This document shows, in pieces, positions 17,646 through 26,605 of a stretch of DNA of 64,000 nt. This stretch comes from Bacteriovoracaceae bacterium (GTDB lineage Bacteria; Bdellovibrionota; Bacteriovoracia; Bacteriovoracales; Bacteriovoracaceae), in NCBI GenBank assembly GCA_016784965.1, contig JADHTQ010000007.1, positions 51,065 through 115,064 on the forward strand. The letters run 5' to 3'. The notes beneath the pieces are model-generated. The model was not told the DNA's origin and ran no database searches. It saw only the letters and a program-made list of their open reading frames with translations. Every line of letters begins with the position of its first letter. Within the stretch, counting starts at the first letter, position 1. The position numbers were made by a program, and so were the translations under genes.

Positions 17646-18043
17646 TCCCAACGATTAAATGTAATATTAACGCCCGTTAACATATCCCAAGTCACAAAGA
17701 AGAAACCAATATTTGTTTCAACATAACACACCCTGGAACTCTCTTGCTTTGGAACAATTGCCCTACATCTTGATCGTGAACTTCTCCCAAAAGAAGTTCT
17801 CCCAAAATTAATGTCTTGCCTTCTACATCCACGTTTTTCTAAGAGGATACGGATACTTTTTATTCCATATGCTAGATGGTCATTCCCATAGTCTGGTATG
17901 TTGTATTGATCAATGTTTAGAGAATAAACGGCACTATCATGGCTCTCAACGTTTATTAAACGACTCGCACAAGACCGTTGTCTGGCAGCTGATATCTGAG
18001 TCAGGCCAAAAAATAAAATCAACGCAAAGCTAATTACTTTCAA
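17642..18043 (-). CDS. Small secreted Cys- and Arg-rich protein
   Basis: 133 aa with a signal peptide (VISFALILFFGLTQISA, cleavage about residue 20). Mature part basic, with four Cys (CASRL, CRRQD, CRAIV, CYVET), probably two disulphides, and an Arg/Ser stretch (FGRTSFGRSSRSRCR). No family recognised. Convergent with the SDR; the two stop codons overlap. Upstream on the same strand is the TlpA-like gene at 18133, 89 nt away, so they may form one operon for the oxidising periplasm, but the link is weak. Confidence 0.5.
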   Translation of the reverse strand: MKVISFALILFFGLTQISAARQRSCASRLINVESHDSAVYSLNIDQYNIPDYGNDHLAYGIKSIRILLEKRGCRRQDINFGRTSFGRSSRSRCRAIVPKQESSRVCYVETNIGFFFVTWDMLTGVNITFNRWD

Positions 18044-18132
18044 AATTGATTTCCTCCTGGAAAAATTAGAGTTTTAGAGTCTAACTCATTAGCTGATTAA
18101 TTTAAAATTGGCAAGTCTCTCTATAATGTTTT

Positions 18133-18681
18133 TTAAATTTTTTGCCGCAGCTCATCTAAAAATTCTTCGGCCATAAAATCTTTGGAGCCCTTACTGACCT
18201 CAAACACCTTACCATCTTTGAAAATTATTGAAACCGGGATCGCAGATACTAGAAAATCCTGGTGAATCTTACCTTGGTTATCTGCAACAATTGGAAAATT
18301 AAGGGAAAACATCTTACTTATTTTTTTAATGTTCTGCATCTGGCGTGTCTCATCACTATTTATTCCAATTACTTTGATGACATTATCGCCAAATTTTTTC
18401 TTCATATTGACAATAGAAGAAAATTCGGCCAAACATGGAGTACACCACGATGCCCAAAAATTTAAAACAATAAACTTTGAATTCAATTTAGGAATATTAA
18501 TTTCTTCACCGTTAGTTGAGGTAACTTTTAATTTATTGTAAATACTTTCATAGTGAGCATATAAAGATTTTTTCTTAGTCCCAGGTCCAGCTGTGCTATC
18601 CATTAAATCAAATGTGATTTGTCCTGCAAGCACTGCAGTAAAAACCATTATAAAAACTAGTATCGGGAAATATTTTTTCAT
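18133..18681 (-). CDS. TlpA/ResA-like thiol-disulphide oxidoreductase
   Basis: 182 aa. An N-terminal hydrophobic segment (about residues 5-25) acts as signal anchor, so the thioredoxin domain faces the periplasm. The active site is FWASWCTPCLAEF with Cys80-Thr-Pro-Cys83. KVFEVSKGSKDF near the end and SAIPVSIIF with a cis-Pro motif complete a TlpA/ResA fold. Such proteins reduce disulphides in apocytochromes or other periplasmic clients. No CcdA/DsbD-type electron donor is in the window. Divergent from the pilin-like gene at 18765 with an 83-bp shared promoter region. Confidence 0.85.
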   Translation of the reverse strand: MKKYFPILVFIMVFTAVLAGQITFDLMDSTAGPGTKKKSLYAHYESIYNKLKVTSTNGEEINIPKLNSKFIVLNFWASWCTPCLAEFSSIVNMKKKFGDNVIKVIGINSDETRQMQNIKKISKMFSLNFPIVADNQGKIHQDFLVSAIPVSIIFKDGKVFEVSKGSKDFMAEEFLDELRQKI

Positions 18682-18764
18682 TGATTAAAAATCCTAACGT
18701 ACTTATCATATAGTATACTGTATTTAGTTCTTATTTTAAATACTTAACTCATTACTACCAGATT

Positions 18765-18986
18765 ATGAGCGATAAAGAAATACTACAAAAAATAAAAAGT
18801 AATAAAGGTCAGTCCTTCATAGAATTCATGTTGCTACTATTTTCTTTAGTATCGATGTCATACATACTGGTCAATTCAATGGGTAATTTAATGTCCAAAC
18901 GTTGGCAAGCATTAGTTGTAATAGTCACTGCTCCTGACGTTGAAAAAGCACTTAGTCATAAGGCAAACGTAAAGTTTCGACCATAA
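18765..18986 (+). CDS. Mini type IV pilin-/TadE-like membrane peptide
   Basis: 73 aa. After a charged leader comes NKGQSFIEFMLLLFSLVSMS. The site KG|QSFIE puts a Glu at +5 after the Gly, the hallmark of prepilin peptidase substrates and of TadE-like pseudopilins, followed by a roughly 20-residue hydrophobic helix. The remaining 35 residues are too short for a normal pilin globular domain. No pilus assembly genes are in the window. It ends 26 nt before glpK, so the two may be co-transcribed by chance. A minor pseudopilin role is inference. Confidence 0.5.
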   Translation: MSDKEILQKIKSNKGQSFIEFMLLLFSLVSMSYILVNSMGNLMSKRWQALVVIVTAPDVEKALSHKANVKFRP

Positions 18987-19012
18987 TATAAAATTTAACA
19001 TTGGAATTAATC

Positions 19013-20503
19013 ATGGAATACATGTTGGCAATTGATCAGGGAACTACGGGTACAACTTGTGCTTTAATAAATGCAGATAGTTTTCAATTTGTTGATAAAG
19101 TGAATCAAGAGTATCCTCAGATATATCCATCACCTGGTTGGGTAGAGCACAATTTGAATGATATTTGGAACTCTGTACGCGTAACTTGTAAGCAACTTTT
19201 AGAAAGAAACAATGTATCACCAAAAAAAATCAAGTGCATCGGTATCACCAATCAAAGAGAGACCACCTGTGCTTTTGATCAAGACGGAGAACCCATTGCC
19301 AACGCCATAGTATGGCAAGATAGAAGAACTAGTGAATATTGTGCAAAACTAAGAAATGATGGCAAAGAGGAGTTCATTAAAGAAAAAACCGGTCTTCCAA
19401 TTGATCCCTACTTTTCGGCCTCTAAGATGAGATGGCTTTTAGAAAACAATAATGACGTTAAAGAAGCCGAAAAAAACCTAAACCTTAGGTTTGGCACTAT
19501 TGAGACCTTTTTACTTTTTAAGCTGACCAATGATAAGTCGTACTACACTGAGCCATCCAATGCTTCCAGAACTTTATTAATGAATCTTAAAACTAATTCA
19601 TGGGACCCTGAGTTACTTAACATGTTTGGTATCAAAGAGTCTTTTCTTCCACAGATAAAAGATTCTTTTTCAGATTTTGGTCAAACTGAAGGGTTAGACT
19701 TTCTCCCCGACGGAATTCCAATAACCGGCATGTTGGGAGATCAGCAATCTGCTCTTTTTGGTCAAGCCGGTTATCGAAAAGGTGATATGAAATGCACTTA
19801 TGGCACAGGGGCCTTTATTTTATTAAATACAGGTGAGGAGATAAAAAGATCTAAATCCGGCCTGTTGTCCACAGTTGCCTATCAACACAAAGGTCGGGCT
19901 TATTATGCATTAGAAGGTAGTTGTTATATTGCTGGAGCTGCTGTTGGATGGCTACGAGATAATTTAAAAATTATCAAAAAAAGTAGTGATGTTGAAAGGC
20001 TTGCAAAAAAAGTTACAAATCTTGCGGAAATGGAAAATATCCAATTTTTTCCATTTTTTACAGGTATTGGTTCACCTTATTGGAACGCAGATGCTAAGGG
20101 CGCAATTATGGGCCTTACAAGAGACACAAAGGATTCTCACTTAGCTCGTGCTTGTCTGGATGGTATTGCACTATCAATTAATGATTTAATCAATGCTTTA
20201 ATAAATGATACAGGTATTGCACCAAGCTCTTTAAGAGTTGATGGAGGGGCATCAGCAAATAATTTACTCATGTCCATACAAGCAACAATTTCAAATACTG
20301 AAATTATTAGACCTCAAATTATTGAAACCACTGCTTACGGCGCGGCATTTGCCTCTGCAATTGGTCTTGGGCTTATAGATTTTGATAAAATTGATACATT
20401 GTGGAATGAAGATCGCAGATTTGCTGCAATTGAAAGTGAACGAAAGTTGTATGAAATTAAAAAAGAGCGTTGGACAGCAATGATCAAATCTATTTATCTC
20501 TGA
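19013..20503 (+). CDS. glpK: Glycerol kinase
   Basis: Phosphorylates glycerol with ATP to sn-glycerol 3-phosphate in the cytosol. 496 aa, the normal length for the FGGY family. It begins EYMLAIDQGTTGTTCAL (phosphate 1 loop), with ITNQRETTCAFD, NAIVWQDRRTSEYC (glycerol contacts), GMLGDQQSALFGQ with the catalytic Asp, CTYGTGAFILLNTG, and the adenosine motif DGGASANNLLMSIQA. ATG at 19013 is preferred over an in-frame TTG at 19001; a Shine-Dalgarno is weak. Stands without glpF or glpD nearby. Convergent with radA, 4 bp between stops. Confidence 0.96.
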   Translation: MEYMLAIDQGTTGTTCALINADSFQFVDKVNQEYPQIYPSPGWVEHNLNDIWNSVRVTCKQLLERNNVSPKKIKCIGITNQRETTCAFDQDGEPIANAIVWQDRRTSEYCAKLRNDGKEEFIKEKTGLPIDPYFSASKMRWLLENNNDVKEAEKNLNLRFGTIETFLLFKLTNDKSYYTEPSNASRTLLMNLKTNSWDPELLNMFGIKESFLPQIKDSFSDFGQTEGLDFLPDGIPITGMLGDQQSALFGQAGYRKGDMKCTYGTGAFILLNTGEEIKRSKSGLLSTVAYQHKGRAYYALEGSCYIAGAAVGWLRDNLKIIKKSSDVERLAKKVTNLAEMENIQFFPFFTGIGSPYWNADAKGAIMGLTRDTKDSHLARACLDGIALSINDLINALINDTGIAPSSLRVDGGASANNLLMSIQATISNTEIIRPQIIETTAYGAAFASAIGLGLIDFDKIDTLWNEDRRFAAIESERKLYEIKKERWTAMIKSIYL

Positions 20504-20507
20504 CACT

Positions 20508-21881
20508 CTAGAGATATTCATCAATTTCGCTGGCCCTTTTAATTCCAATAATTTCTAGTGGATATTTATCATTGTGCATTTGTGCAGTCTTTAGTGAGGT
20601 TATCACTCTCTTATAGTTTAGCTGTGACATCTCTTTTAAACGCAACTCCACTTGAGGAACACTCCTAACCTCTCCCGTTAAACCTACTTCACCCAAAAAA
20701 ATTGTGGCCTCATCGAGTGGCTTTTCTCTATAAGAGCTTATAAGTGAAGCAATGATGCTTAAATCAGACTCTCTTGTAACTAATTTGATCCCACCAACTA
20801 CATTTAGATAGATGTCATTAAAACCCAGCGGGATTTCAAAATACTTTTCAATAATAGCAACAAGCATCGATAAGCGATTACTATCTAATCCTTGAGTTGT
20901 CCTCCTGCCATTACCAAATTTATTTTCTACAACTAGGGCCTGAATTTCAATAAATAAAGATCTACTGCCCTCTAATATGCAGGTAAGAGATCGTCCAAAA
21001 GCTCCCTCTAGTTTATCTGTTAAAAAATATTGTGAGGGGTTTAACACTTCCTGTAGCCCATTATCACACATCTCAAAAATACCTACCTCATTGGTGTTGC
21101 CAAAACGGTTTTTTATAACCCGCAAAAGGCGATAATGGCCAAATTGATCCCCTTCAAAGTAGATTACAGTATCAACCATGTGCTCTAAAACCTTAGGCCC
21201 GGCCAAAGATCCCTCTTTTGTAATATGGCCAATTATAAAACAAGTTATGTTTTTTGCTTTGGCGTGATTCATCAGCTCATAAGTTACTTCCTTTACTTGT
21301 GAAATAGTGCCTGGTGCTGATGGGATTTCTGAAGAGGTAGTAGTTTGAATTGAGTCTAGTACTAAAAACCTAGGTTTATATTTATTTATCTGCTTTAAAA
21401 TTTTTTGCCAGCTTCTTTCATGATAAATGTAGTAGTTGTCCCTATCAATATTTAAACGTCTAAAGCGATCTGCAATTTGATTAGCAGACTCTTCTCCACT
21501 AACATATAATACATTTTCATTAGTCAGCTGTTGTGCAAGCTTTCCCACAATGTCAGTTAAAAGTGTTGATTTACCAATTCCTGGCTCTCCGCCTATTAGA
21601 ATTAAGGAACCTTGAACTAATCCTCCACCGATTACCCTATCAAATTCTCGTACACCAGTTTGGATAGTGGTATATGTGCTTTTTTCAATTTCTCCTAATA
21701 ATTTTGGGGTTTCTTCTAAAATTCCATCTTCACCGCCAGATGTAATATCCGCAATTGATTTTGCTTGATTTTCTTCTTCGAAACTATTCCATTCCTCACA
21801 CTGTGGACATTTTCCAATCCATTGATAAGCTTGATAAGAACATTTTTGACAAACATATATAATGCTATTTTTTTTTACCAC
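20508..21881 (-). CDS. radA: DNA repair protein RadA (Sms)
   Basis: RadA is a RecA-like, Lon-like ATPase that extends recombination intermediates by branch migration. 457 aa from the chosen start. N-terminal C4 zinc finger (CQKC...CPQC), Walker A GGEPGIGKSTLL, Walker B FLVLDSIQT, the RadA-specific KNRFGNTNEVG motif, and a C-terminal Lon-protease-like domain. GTG at 21881 is preferred over an upstream in-frame ATG at 21923 because GGAGG is 9 nt before it and RadA proteins start just before the zinc finger. Follows ligA at 73 nt, so both repair genes may share a transcript. Confidence 0.95.
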   Translation of the reverse strand: MVKKNSIIYVCQKCSYQAYQWIGKCPQCEEWNSFEEENQAKSIADITSGGEDGILEETPKLLGEIEKSTYTTIQTGVREFDRVIGGGLVQGSLILIGGEPGIGKSTLLTDIVGKLAQQLTNENVLYVSGEESANQIADRFRRLNIDRDNYYIYHERSWQKILKQINKYKPRFLVLDSIQTTTSSEIPSAPGTISQVKEVTYELMNHAKAKNITCFIIGHITKEGSLAGPKVLEHMVDTVIYFEGDQFGHYRLLRVIKNRFGNTNEVGIFEMCDNGLQEVLNPSQYFLTDKLEGAFGRSLTCILEGSRSLFIEIQALVVENKFGNGRRTTQGLDSNRLSMLVAIIEKYFEIPLGFNDIYLNVVGGIKLVTRESDLSIIASLISSYREKPLDEATIFLGEVGLTGEVRSVPQVELRLKEMSQLNYKRVITSLKTAQMHNDKYPLEIIGIKRASEIDEYL

Positions 21882-21954
21882 TTTTTTATACCTCCGGCGG
21901 CAGCACGATAACTTGTTAAACATTTGATGTCAAAAAGAGTGTGCTTTAAAACTC

Positions 21955-23871
21955 CTATTGTTTCATGTTTGAAATAAGTTCTTTTAATTGATCTTCACTA
22001 AGAATTTCTATAGATAGCTCCTGAGCTTTTTTAAATTTTGAGGATTTTGAATCTGTCTCATTGGTAAGTAGCATGTCCGTTTTTTTGGAGACAGAACTTA
22101 CGATAACACCACCATGGTCTCTTATTCTTGCCTCTATAACCGGTCTTTTTTCTGATAAAGCACCGGTTATACAGATTTTTTTACCCGTTATGGGTGTTTG
22201 CTGTTTTGTAGAGTTAGTAAGGCTAAAATCAAAACCTAAGGTCAATAGCTCATCAATCAGAGGTAACTTCTCTTTAATAGATGCAACAAATTCCTCCGAC
22301 GATTTCTCGGCAAACGATTCAATTTGAGTCAATTGCTCAATACTTAAATTTTTAATCTTTTCAATATTGTCAATCCCATTAGAAACTACTTTTTCACATT
22401 TGTTATATGCACCACCGCTAATTCCTAGTGCAGATAAAAATGTTGCCAGATCAGCTGATTTTGATTTCTCTATACTCGCCCTCAATTTATTTGCTAATTT
22501 ATCTTTTACCTTATCTAAGCTTAAAAACTCCTCATGACTAACTCTGTAGAGATCAGCAATATCCTTTACTAAACCATGCTTAATCATTTCATCAAGTCTT
22601 TTGGAACTTAAATCATCAATCCCAATTTTTTGGATGAAATTTAAAATCCCCTCCTTGATTTTTCCGGGACAGTTTGTATTATTACAAATGAGTCTTATAT
22701 CTTTAACTTCAACCTCATTTTCACAACTAGGGCATTTAGTTGGTATTTGAAACTCATTTGCTGAGGCTTCAACCACAGAAAGAAATTTTGGTATGACCTC
22801 ACCAGACCTAATTATCTCAATTACATCCCCTTGCTTTAAGTTGTATTGCTTAACCATTCCGTAATTATGAAGTGTAACTCTAGAGATTTTTGCCCCGGCC
22901 AATTCAGTTGGCTCAACTAGCGCCACAGGCGTTAAATAACCATTTCGTGAAATTGACCATATTATTTCTTTTATGCTCGTCTGCTTTGACTCCCCTTTAA
23001 ATTTAAAGGCCATCTTATAGCGAGGATGGTGGGAGGTCTCCCCCATTTCCTCATGTAATCTTATATCATTTAAAGAAAACACCAATCCATCTACTTGATA
23101 ATCTCCTTCTGCCATAAATAACTTAACTTCATCTAAAGTTTCTTCCAATTTTGAAAGATCAGTATGCAACTTTAACTCGACAGCTTTAAATCCCCTCTCA
23201 ATTAACTTTGCTTGTTTTTCTATTTCAAAACTGAATGTCTCATTTTCACTAATGTAATCAAACGCTACAAATGTGATATAACGACAGAGCTCTAAGTTGT
23301 CTTTTCGTCCCATTAGACCAGCTACAATATTTCTTTGTGCCGATGGCCGATCTAGCCCAGCTTGAACCATTTCTTCTGATAAAGTAAAAAAATTGGTCTC
23401 AGTACAATACAGCTCACCACGTATTTCACAGATACCACCTGAAGCTTTATTAAGCTGCTTTGGAACTGAATCCATCCACAAAACTTTAGGTGTTATATCC
23501 TCACCAAGTACTCCATCTCCTCTAGTTTTAGCTAGCTCCAGTAATCCATCTTTATATATAAGAGAGCAACTCATCCCATCTATTTTTAACATACTCACAA
23601 CTTGGTGATCAGCAATCCAACGTTTTAATTCCTTTAAATCATAGGTTTTATTTAGAGATAACATTTTTTTGGCATGCTTAACTTTTTTGCTCCCTACAGG
23701 GCTGGCTCCAACCATATCTAGTACTTTGCTAGTAGGTCGTACCTTGCGTAACCTCTCTTCGAGTAGATCATAGTCATGGTCAGAAATGGCCGGTCGTCCT
23801 TGGTAATATAATACTTTATTTTTCTTAATATACTCCTCTAACTCATCTGGAGATAAATCATCTTTAATCAT
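21955..23871 (-). CDS. ligA: NAD-dependent DNA ligase, divergent
   Basis: 638 aa (E. coli 671). Domain Ia YYQGRPAISDHDYDLL is canonical, and the adenylation Lys is Lys96 in LKIDGMS. Other motifs: KTRGDGVLGEDIT, EIRGELY, WSISRNGYLTPVAL, HNYGMVKQYNLKQGD, the Zn finger CPSC...CNNTNC, an HhH region, and a C-terminal BRCT domain. Deviations: the residue two before the catalytic Lys is Met94 instead of Glu, and motif IV reads DGLVFSLND where DGVVxKVND is usual, so its Lys is missing. It is the only ligase visible, but these changes raise the question of whether it is the main replicative ligase or a second copy. Confidence 0.88.
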   Translation of the reverse strand: MIKDDLSPDELEEYIKKNKVLYYQGRPAISDHDYDLLEERLRKVRPTSKVLDMVGASPVGSKKVKHAKKMLSLNKTYDLKELKRWIADHQVVSMLKIDGMSCSLIYKDGLLELAKTRGDGVLGEDITPKVLWMDSVPKQLNKASGGICEIRGELYCTETNFFTLSEEMVQAGLDRPSAQRNIVAGLMGRKDNLELCRYITFVAFDYISENETFSFEIEKQAKLIERGFKAVELKLHTDLSKLEETLDEVKLFMAEGDYQVDGLVFSLNDIRLHEEMGETSHHPRYKMAFKFKGESKQTSIKEIIWSISRNGYLTPVALVEPTELAGAKISRVTLHNYGMVKQYNLKQGDVIEIIRSGEVIPKFLSVVEASANEFQIPTKCPSCENEVEVKDIRLICNNTNCPGKIKEGILNFIQKIGIDDLSSKRLDEMIKHGLVKDIADLYRVSHEEFLSLDKVKDKLANKLRASIEKSKSADLATFLSALGISGGAYNKCEKVVSNGIDNIEKIKNLSIEQLTQIESFAEKSSEEFVASIKEKLPLIDELLTLGFDFSLTNSTKQQTPITGKKICITGALSEKRPVIEARIRDHGGVIVSSVSKKTDMLLTNETDSKSSKFKKAQELSIEILSEDQLKELISNMKQ

Positions 23872-23885
23872 TCTTATTTCCTAAT

Positions 23886-25358
23886 TTAATACGTGAACGT
23901 TGCGCCCATTTTGAGAGTTGTCTGCTGAAAACTAACCTGCCGCACGGGCAAGTCAAAACTGGCTTCATTTGATATAATGTCTAAAGAACCATCAATAGAA
24001 ATATTTGGTTTATAAGTCCAACTTGCACCAAGTTCAAAGTGATAAGATGAAACAGAGCTACTTTCTATAGGTATTGCTCTATTTTCAAATAATGCTGGAA
24101 ACAAAATAATGTCAAACTCAACATAAAGCCTCAATTTACTTCTAAGTGGAATACTGCCTTTGGTACCTAAAATGATTCCTGTAAATGAGGATTCTACGAT
24201 ACCATCGCTAAGTTGAGGCTCAACGCTATAACCGTATCGCCCATAACCTACATAACCATCAATTTGAGGGCCATAGAAAAAGCCCAAAGGTAAATAACGA
24301 TATCCTAATTTTAATTTATATTGATCAGTGCCAGCAGAATTTTCATCTTGACTGAGACTACCATCTTCTTTAGTCATGGTGCTAAATTGCTTTCCAATTT
24401 GAAATGATGTCCAAAATTTTCTGGTTATCCACAACTCCCCCTTAACCAAAACTCCATAGGAGAGCCCACCCATCTTATTATTAGTTGAATTATTTAGAGT
24501 TATAGTATCTGACAACTTGCCCAAATTAACGACAATACTAGCAGTACCCAATTTTCCAAACTTATAAGCGTCACCTTGAACTTGTTTTTCAAATTCACTA
24601 TCTCTACCAGATTTTCTTATCAATCTGGCCCAATCTCCATTTCTTAGTTTTTTACTCAATCTTATTTTTGTAACTGTCCCATGAGACTGACTATCTGTTG
24701 TATGATAAATTTTTCCAAGCCCAACCTTTTCAACTTTCCATTCAACAACCTCTTTTAATAGAGGATGTTTTTTCACACTTATAGGCCTGACAAAGTTAAC
24801 CATATCGCCTGCAACTGCCCCTTGTCCTTTACCCATATCAGTTACAAACTGCTTGCCTAAAATACCAGTTATCCTCCCGTCATAGGGAATTACTTTTTGA
24901 TAAACATCGAGCCAATTTTTTATTGTTTGGGCAATCAATTCTATATCATTGGATTTTAATTTAGTTTTCTCTTTGAAATAAATATCGCCAACATTTCCAA
25001 ATACAGTAATTTGAATATCAACCCCATCTACCTGATTAATAATGTCAACTTTAATCAGAGAACCAGTATTGGTTTTATCAGCAATAATTCTCAATACTTC
25101 CGTATTTTCGAGATGATGACTTAGATTCTTCCTATAATGACCTAAAATATTTAAAATTTCAGAATTTGAGATATAGTAGCACCAATCGCTATCTTTTATG
25201 AATTCTTCTACTTTTTCATACACTCTATAGCCAATTGCTCCTCCCAATTTATCGTTAATTGGCAAAAGTAGGCATCTGCGCATACTAGGAGCTGCCACCA
25301 AGTTAACGCTATAGCTATAAAGGACAGCAAAAAGCAAAAAAAGCTTTAAATTTCTCAT
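23886..25358 (-). CDS. Outer-membrane beta-barrel protein with periplasmic N-domain
   Basis: 490 aa. Signal peptide about residues 1-23 (LFLLFAVLYSYSVNLVAA). Residues 25-170 are alpha/beta, with a CLLLPINDKLGGAIGYRVYE start that resembles CsgG/TolB-type lipoprotein domains (weak). About 170-265 is SH3-like. From about 280 to the end, strands alternate with turns and end in GATFTY, a terminal aromatic typical of BAM-inserted barrels. So a periplasmic domain joined to a barrel, in the outer membrane. No family name can be given. Divergent from the patatin-like gene at 25424. Confidence 0.55.
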   Translation of the reverse strand: MRNLKLFLLFAVLYSYSVNLVAAPSMRRCLLLPINDKLGGAIGYRVYEKVEEFIKDSDWCYYISNSEILNILGHYRKNLSHHLENTEVLRIIADKTNTGSLIKVDIINQVDGVDIQITVFGNVGDIYFKEKTKLKSNDIELIAQTIKNWLDVYQKVIPYDGRITGILGKQFVTDMGKGQGAVAGDMVNFVRPISVKKHPLLKEVVEWKVEKVGLGKIYHTTDSQSHGTVTKIRLSKKLRNGDWARLIRKSGRDSEFEKQVQGDAYKFGKLGTASIVVNLGKLSDTITLNNSTNNKMGGLSYGVLVKGELWITRKFWTSFQIGKQFSTMTKEDGSLSQDENSAGTDQYKLKLGYRYLPLGFFYGPQIDGYVGYGRYGYSVEPQLSDGIVESSFTGIILGTKGSIPLRSKLRLYVEFDIILFPALFENRAIPIESSSVSSYHFELGASWTYKPNISIDGSLDIISNEASFDLPVRQVSFQQTTLKMGATFTY

Positions 25359-25386
25359 AATTGTATAATAAGTAATGAAAGATGGA

Positions 25387-25415
25387 TTGTGAATTTGTTT
25401 TCAATAATTTATAAT
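25387..25415 (+). promoter_or_regulatory. Promoter of the patatin-like gene, probably leaderless
   Basis: TTGTGA (25387-25392), 17-bp spacer, TATAAT (25410-25415, consensus). The ATG of the next gene is at 25424, 8 nt after the -10, and no Shine-Dalgarno is visible, so the transcript would start at or within 1-2 nt of the start codon. Confidence 0.55.
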
Positions 25416-25423
25416 TTTTGCAT

Positions 25424-26599
25424 ATGCAAAAAGTTGATATCTCCAATTTTAAAAACAAAAAGACGGCCCTTGTACTTTCCGGTGGAGTTGTAAAATCTTC
25501 TGCATGGCATCTAGGTGTTGGACTCGCACTAAGTGAGCTGGGATTTACTTTCAAGCACAACCACTCACTGCCATCTTCTACCGAAATTTCCACCTATGTC
25601 GGCTCCAGTGCTGGCTCTTTAATGAATTTGTACTTTGCCTCGGGTTATTCACCTCACGACATAGTCGATTCTGTTATAAATAGATCAAATAAAAAATTAA
25701 AGGCCATCTCTTACTCAGATATGATTTGCTTTAAAAAAACCAGAAAAAAGCCACCAAAAAGCTTTATCTATGACCCTTTTGAGAAACTACCATTTGCTAT
25801 CAAACACTTTGTAAAACCTTGGCTTGGCATTTCTGGCTTTTTTACCACCGAAAAATTGCGCAAGTATGTAAAAGACCATGTGCTTATATCTAATAATTTT
25901 GAAGACTATAAAGCTGATATGTTTGTAGTTGCCACACAACTAGACCACTCTAGAAAAGTAATATTTAGTAAATACAAATTCCCAAATCCAAAAAATGATC
26001 CAGCAGTTTCTTATTATATGGGTACAAATGTCTCTGAAGCCGTTGCTGCCACAATGAGTGTACCCCCAATTTATAGCCCATACCCCATTGAAAATCCTCT
26101 AACAGGTCAAATCGACTACTATATTGATGGTGAGATACGCGACACGTTATCGACTCATGTGGCAATTGATAATAAATGTGAGTACATCATTAGCTCATGG
26201 ACACACACTCCCTATCACTTTCATGACGAAATCGGCTCACTGGTAAGTTATGGGTTGCCTGCAATCCTCTTACAAACAATTTATCTGATAATCCAAAAGA
26301 AAATCAAAACTGACAGAAAAAATAGACAGCTGGCAAAGGATGTCGTTGAAACTGTAAATGATTTTTTAAAAGAAAATAAGTTTTCCCCTTCAAAACGCAG
26401 TGAGCTTGTATCAATCCTCGAAACAAAGCTAGATCATAAATCAAATGTCCACCTCATCGATATATTTCCAAAGCACCACAACTATAAAGTTTTTTTTAGA
26501 GGTCCATGTACTCTAAATCCTAATAAGACTTCCGAGATTGTTACATGTGGCTATAAACGTACTCTGGAAATATTTAGACATCACGAGTGGGAAAGCTAA
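25424..26599 (+). CDS. Patatin-like phospholipase
   Basis: 391 aa from the ATG at 25424, preferred over an in-frame TTG two codons upstream. Patatin fold: glycine-rich oxyanion loop ALVLSGGVVKSSAWHLGVG (about residues 15-33), nucleophile elbow GSSAGS with Ser62 in GxSxG, and the dyad Asp in YIDGEIRDT. The oxyanion loop reads SGGVVK where GGGxxG or GGGxxR is common, so activity may be modified. No signal peptide, so cytosolic or exported by a non-Sec route. Substrate would be phospholipids. It is divergent from the barrel protein and convergent with the secreted-protein gene at 26606. Confidence 0.83.
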   Translation: MQKVDISNFKNKKTALVLSGGVVKSSAWHLGVGLALSELGFTFKHNHSLPSSTEISTYVGSSAGSLMNLYFASGYSPHDIVDSVINRSNKKLKAISYSDMICFKKTRKKPPKSFIYDPFEKLPFAIKHFVKPWLGISGFFTTEKLRKYVKDHVLISNNFEDYKADMFVVATQLDHSRKVIFSKYKFPNPKNDPAVSYYMGTNVSEAVAATMSVPPIYSPYPIENPLTGQIDYYIDGEIRDTLSTHVAIDNKCEYIISSWTHTPYHFHDEIGSLVSYGLPAILLQTIYLIIQKKIKTDRKNRQLAKDVVETVNDFLKENKFSPSKRSELVSILETKLDHKSNVHLIDIFPKHHNYKVFFRGPCTLNPNKTSEIVTCGYKRTLEIFRHHEWES

Positions 26600-26605
26600 T
26601 TACCT

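Noticed and set aside
20495..20516. Inverted repeat TATCTCT/AGAGATA across the glpK and radA stops as a bidirectional terminator
   Set aside because: Stem is only 7 bp, AT-rich and lacks a T-run on either strand.
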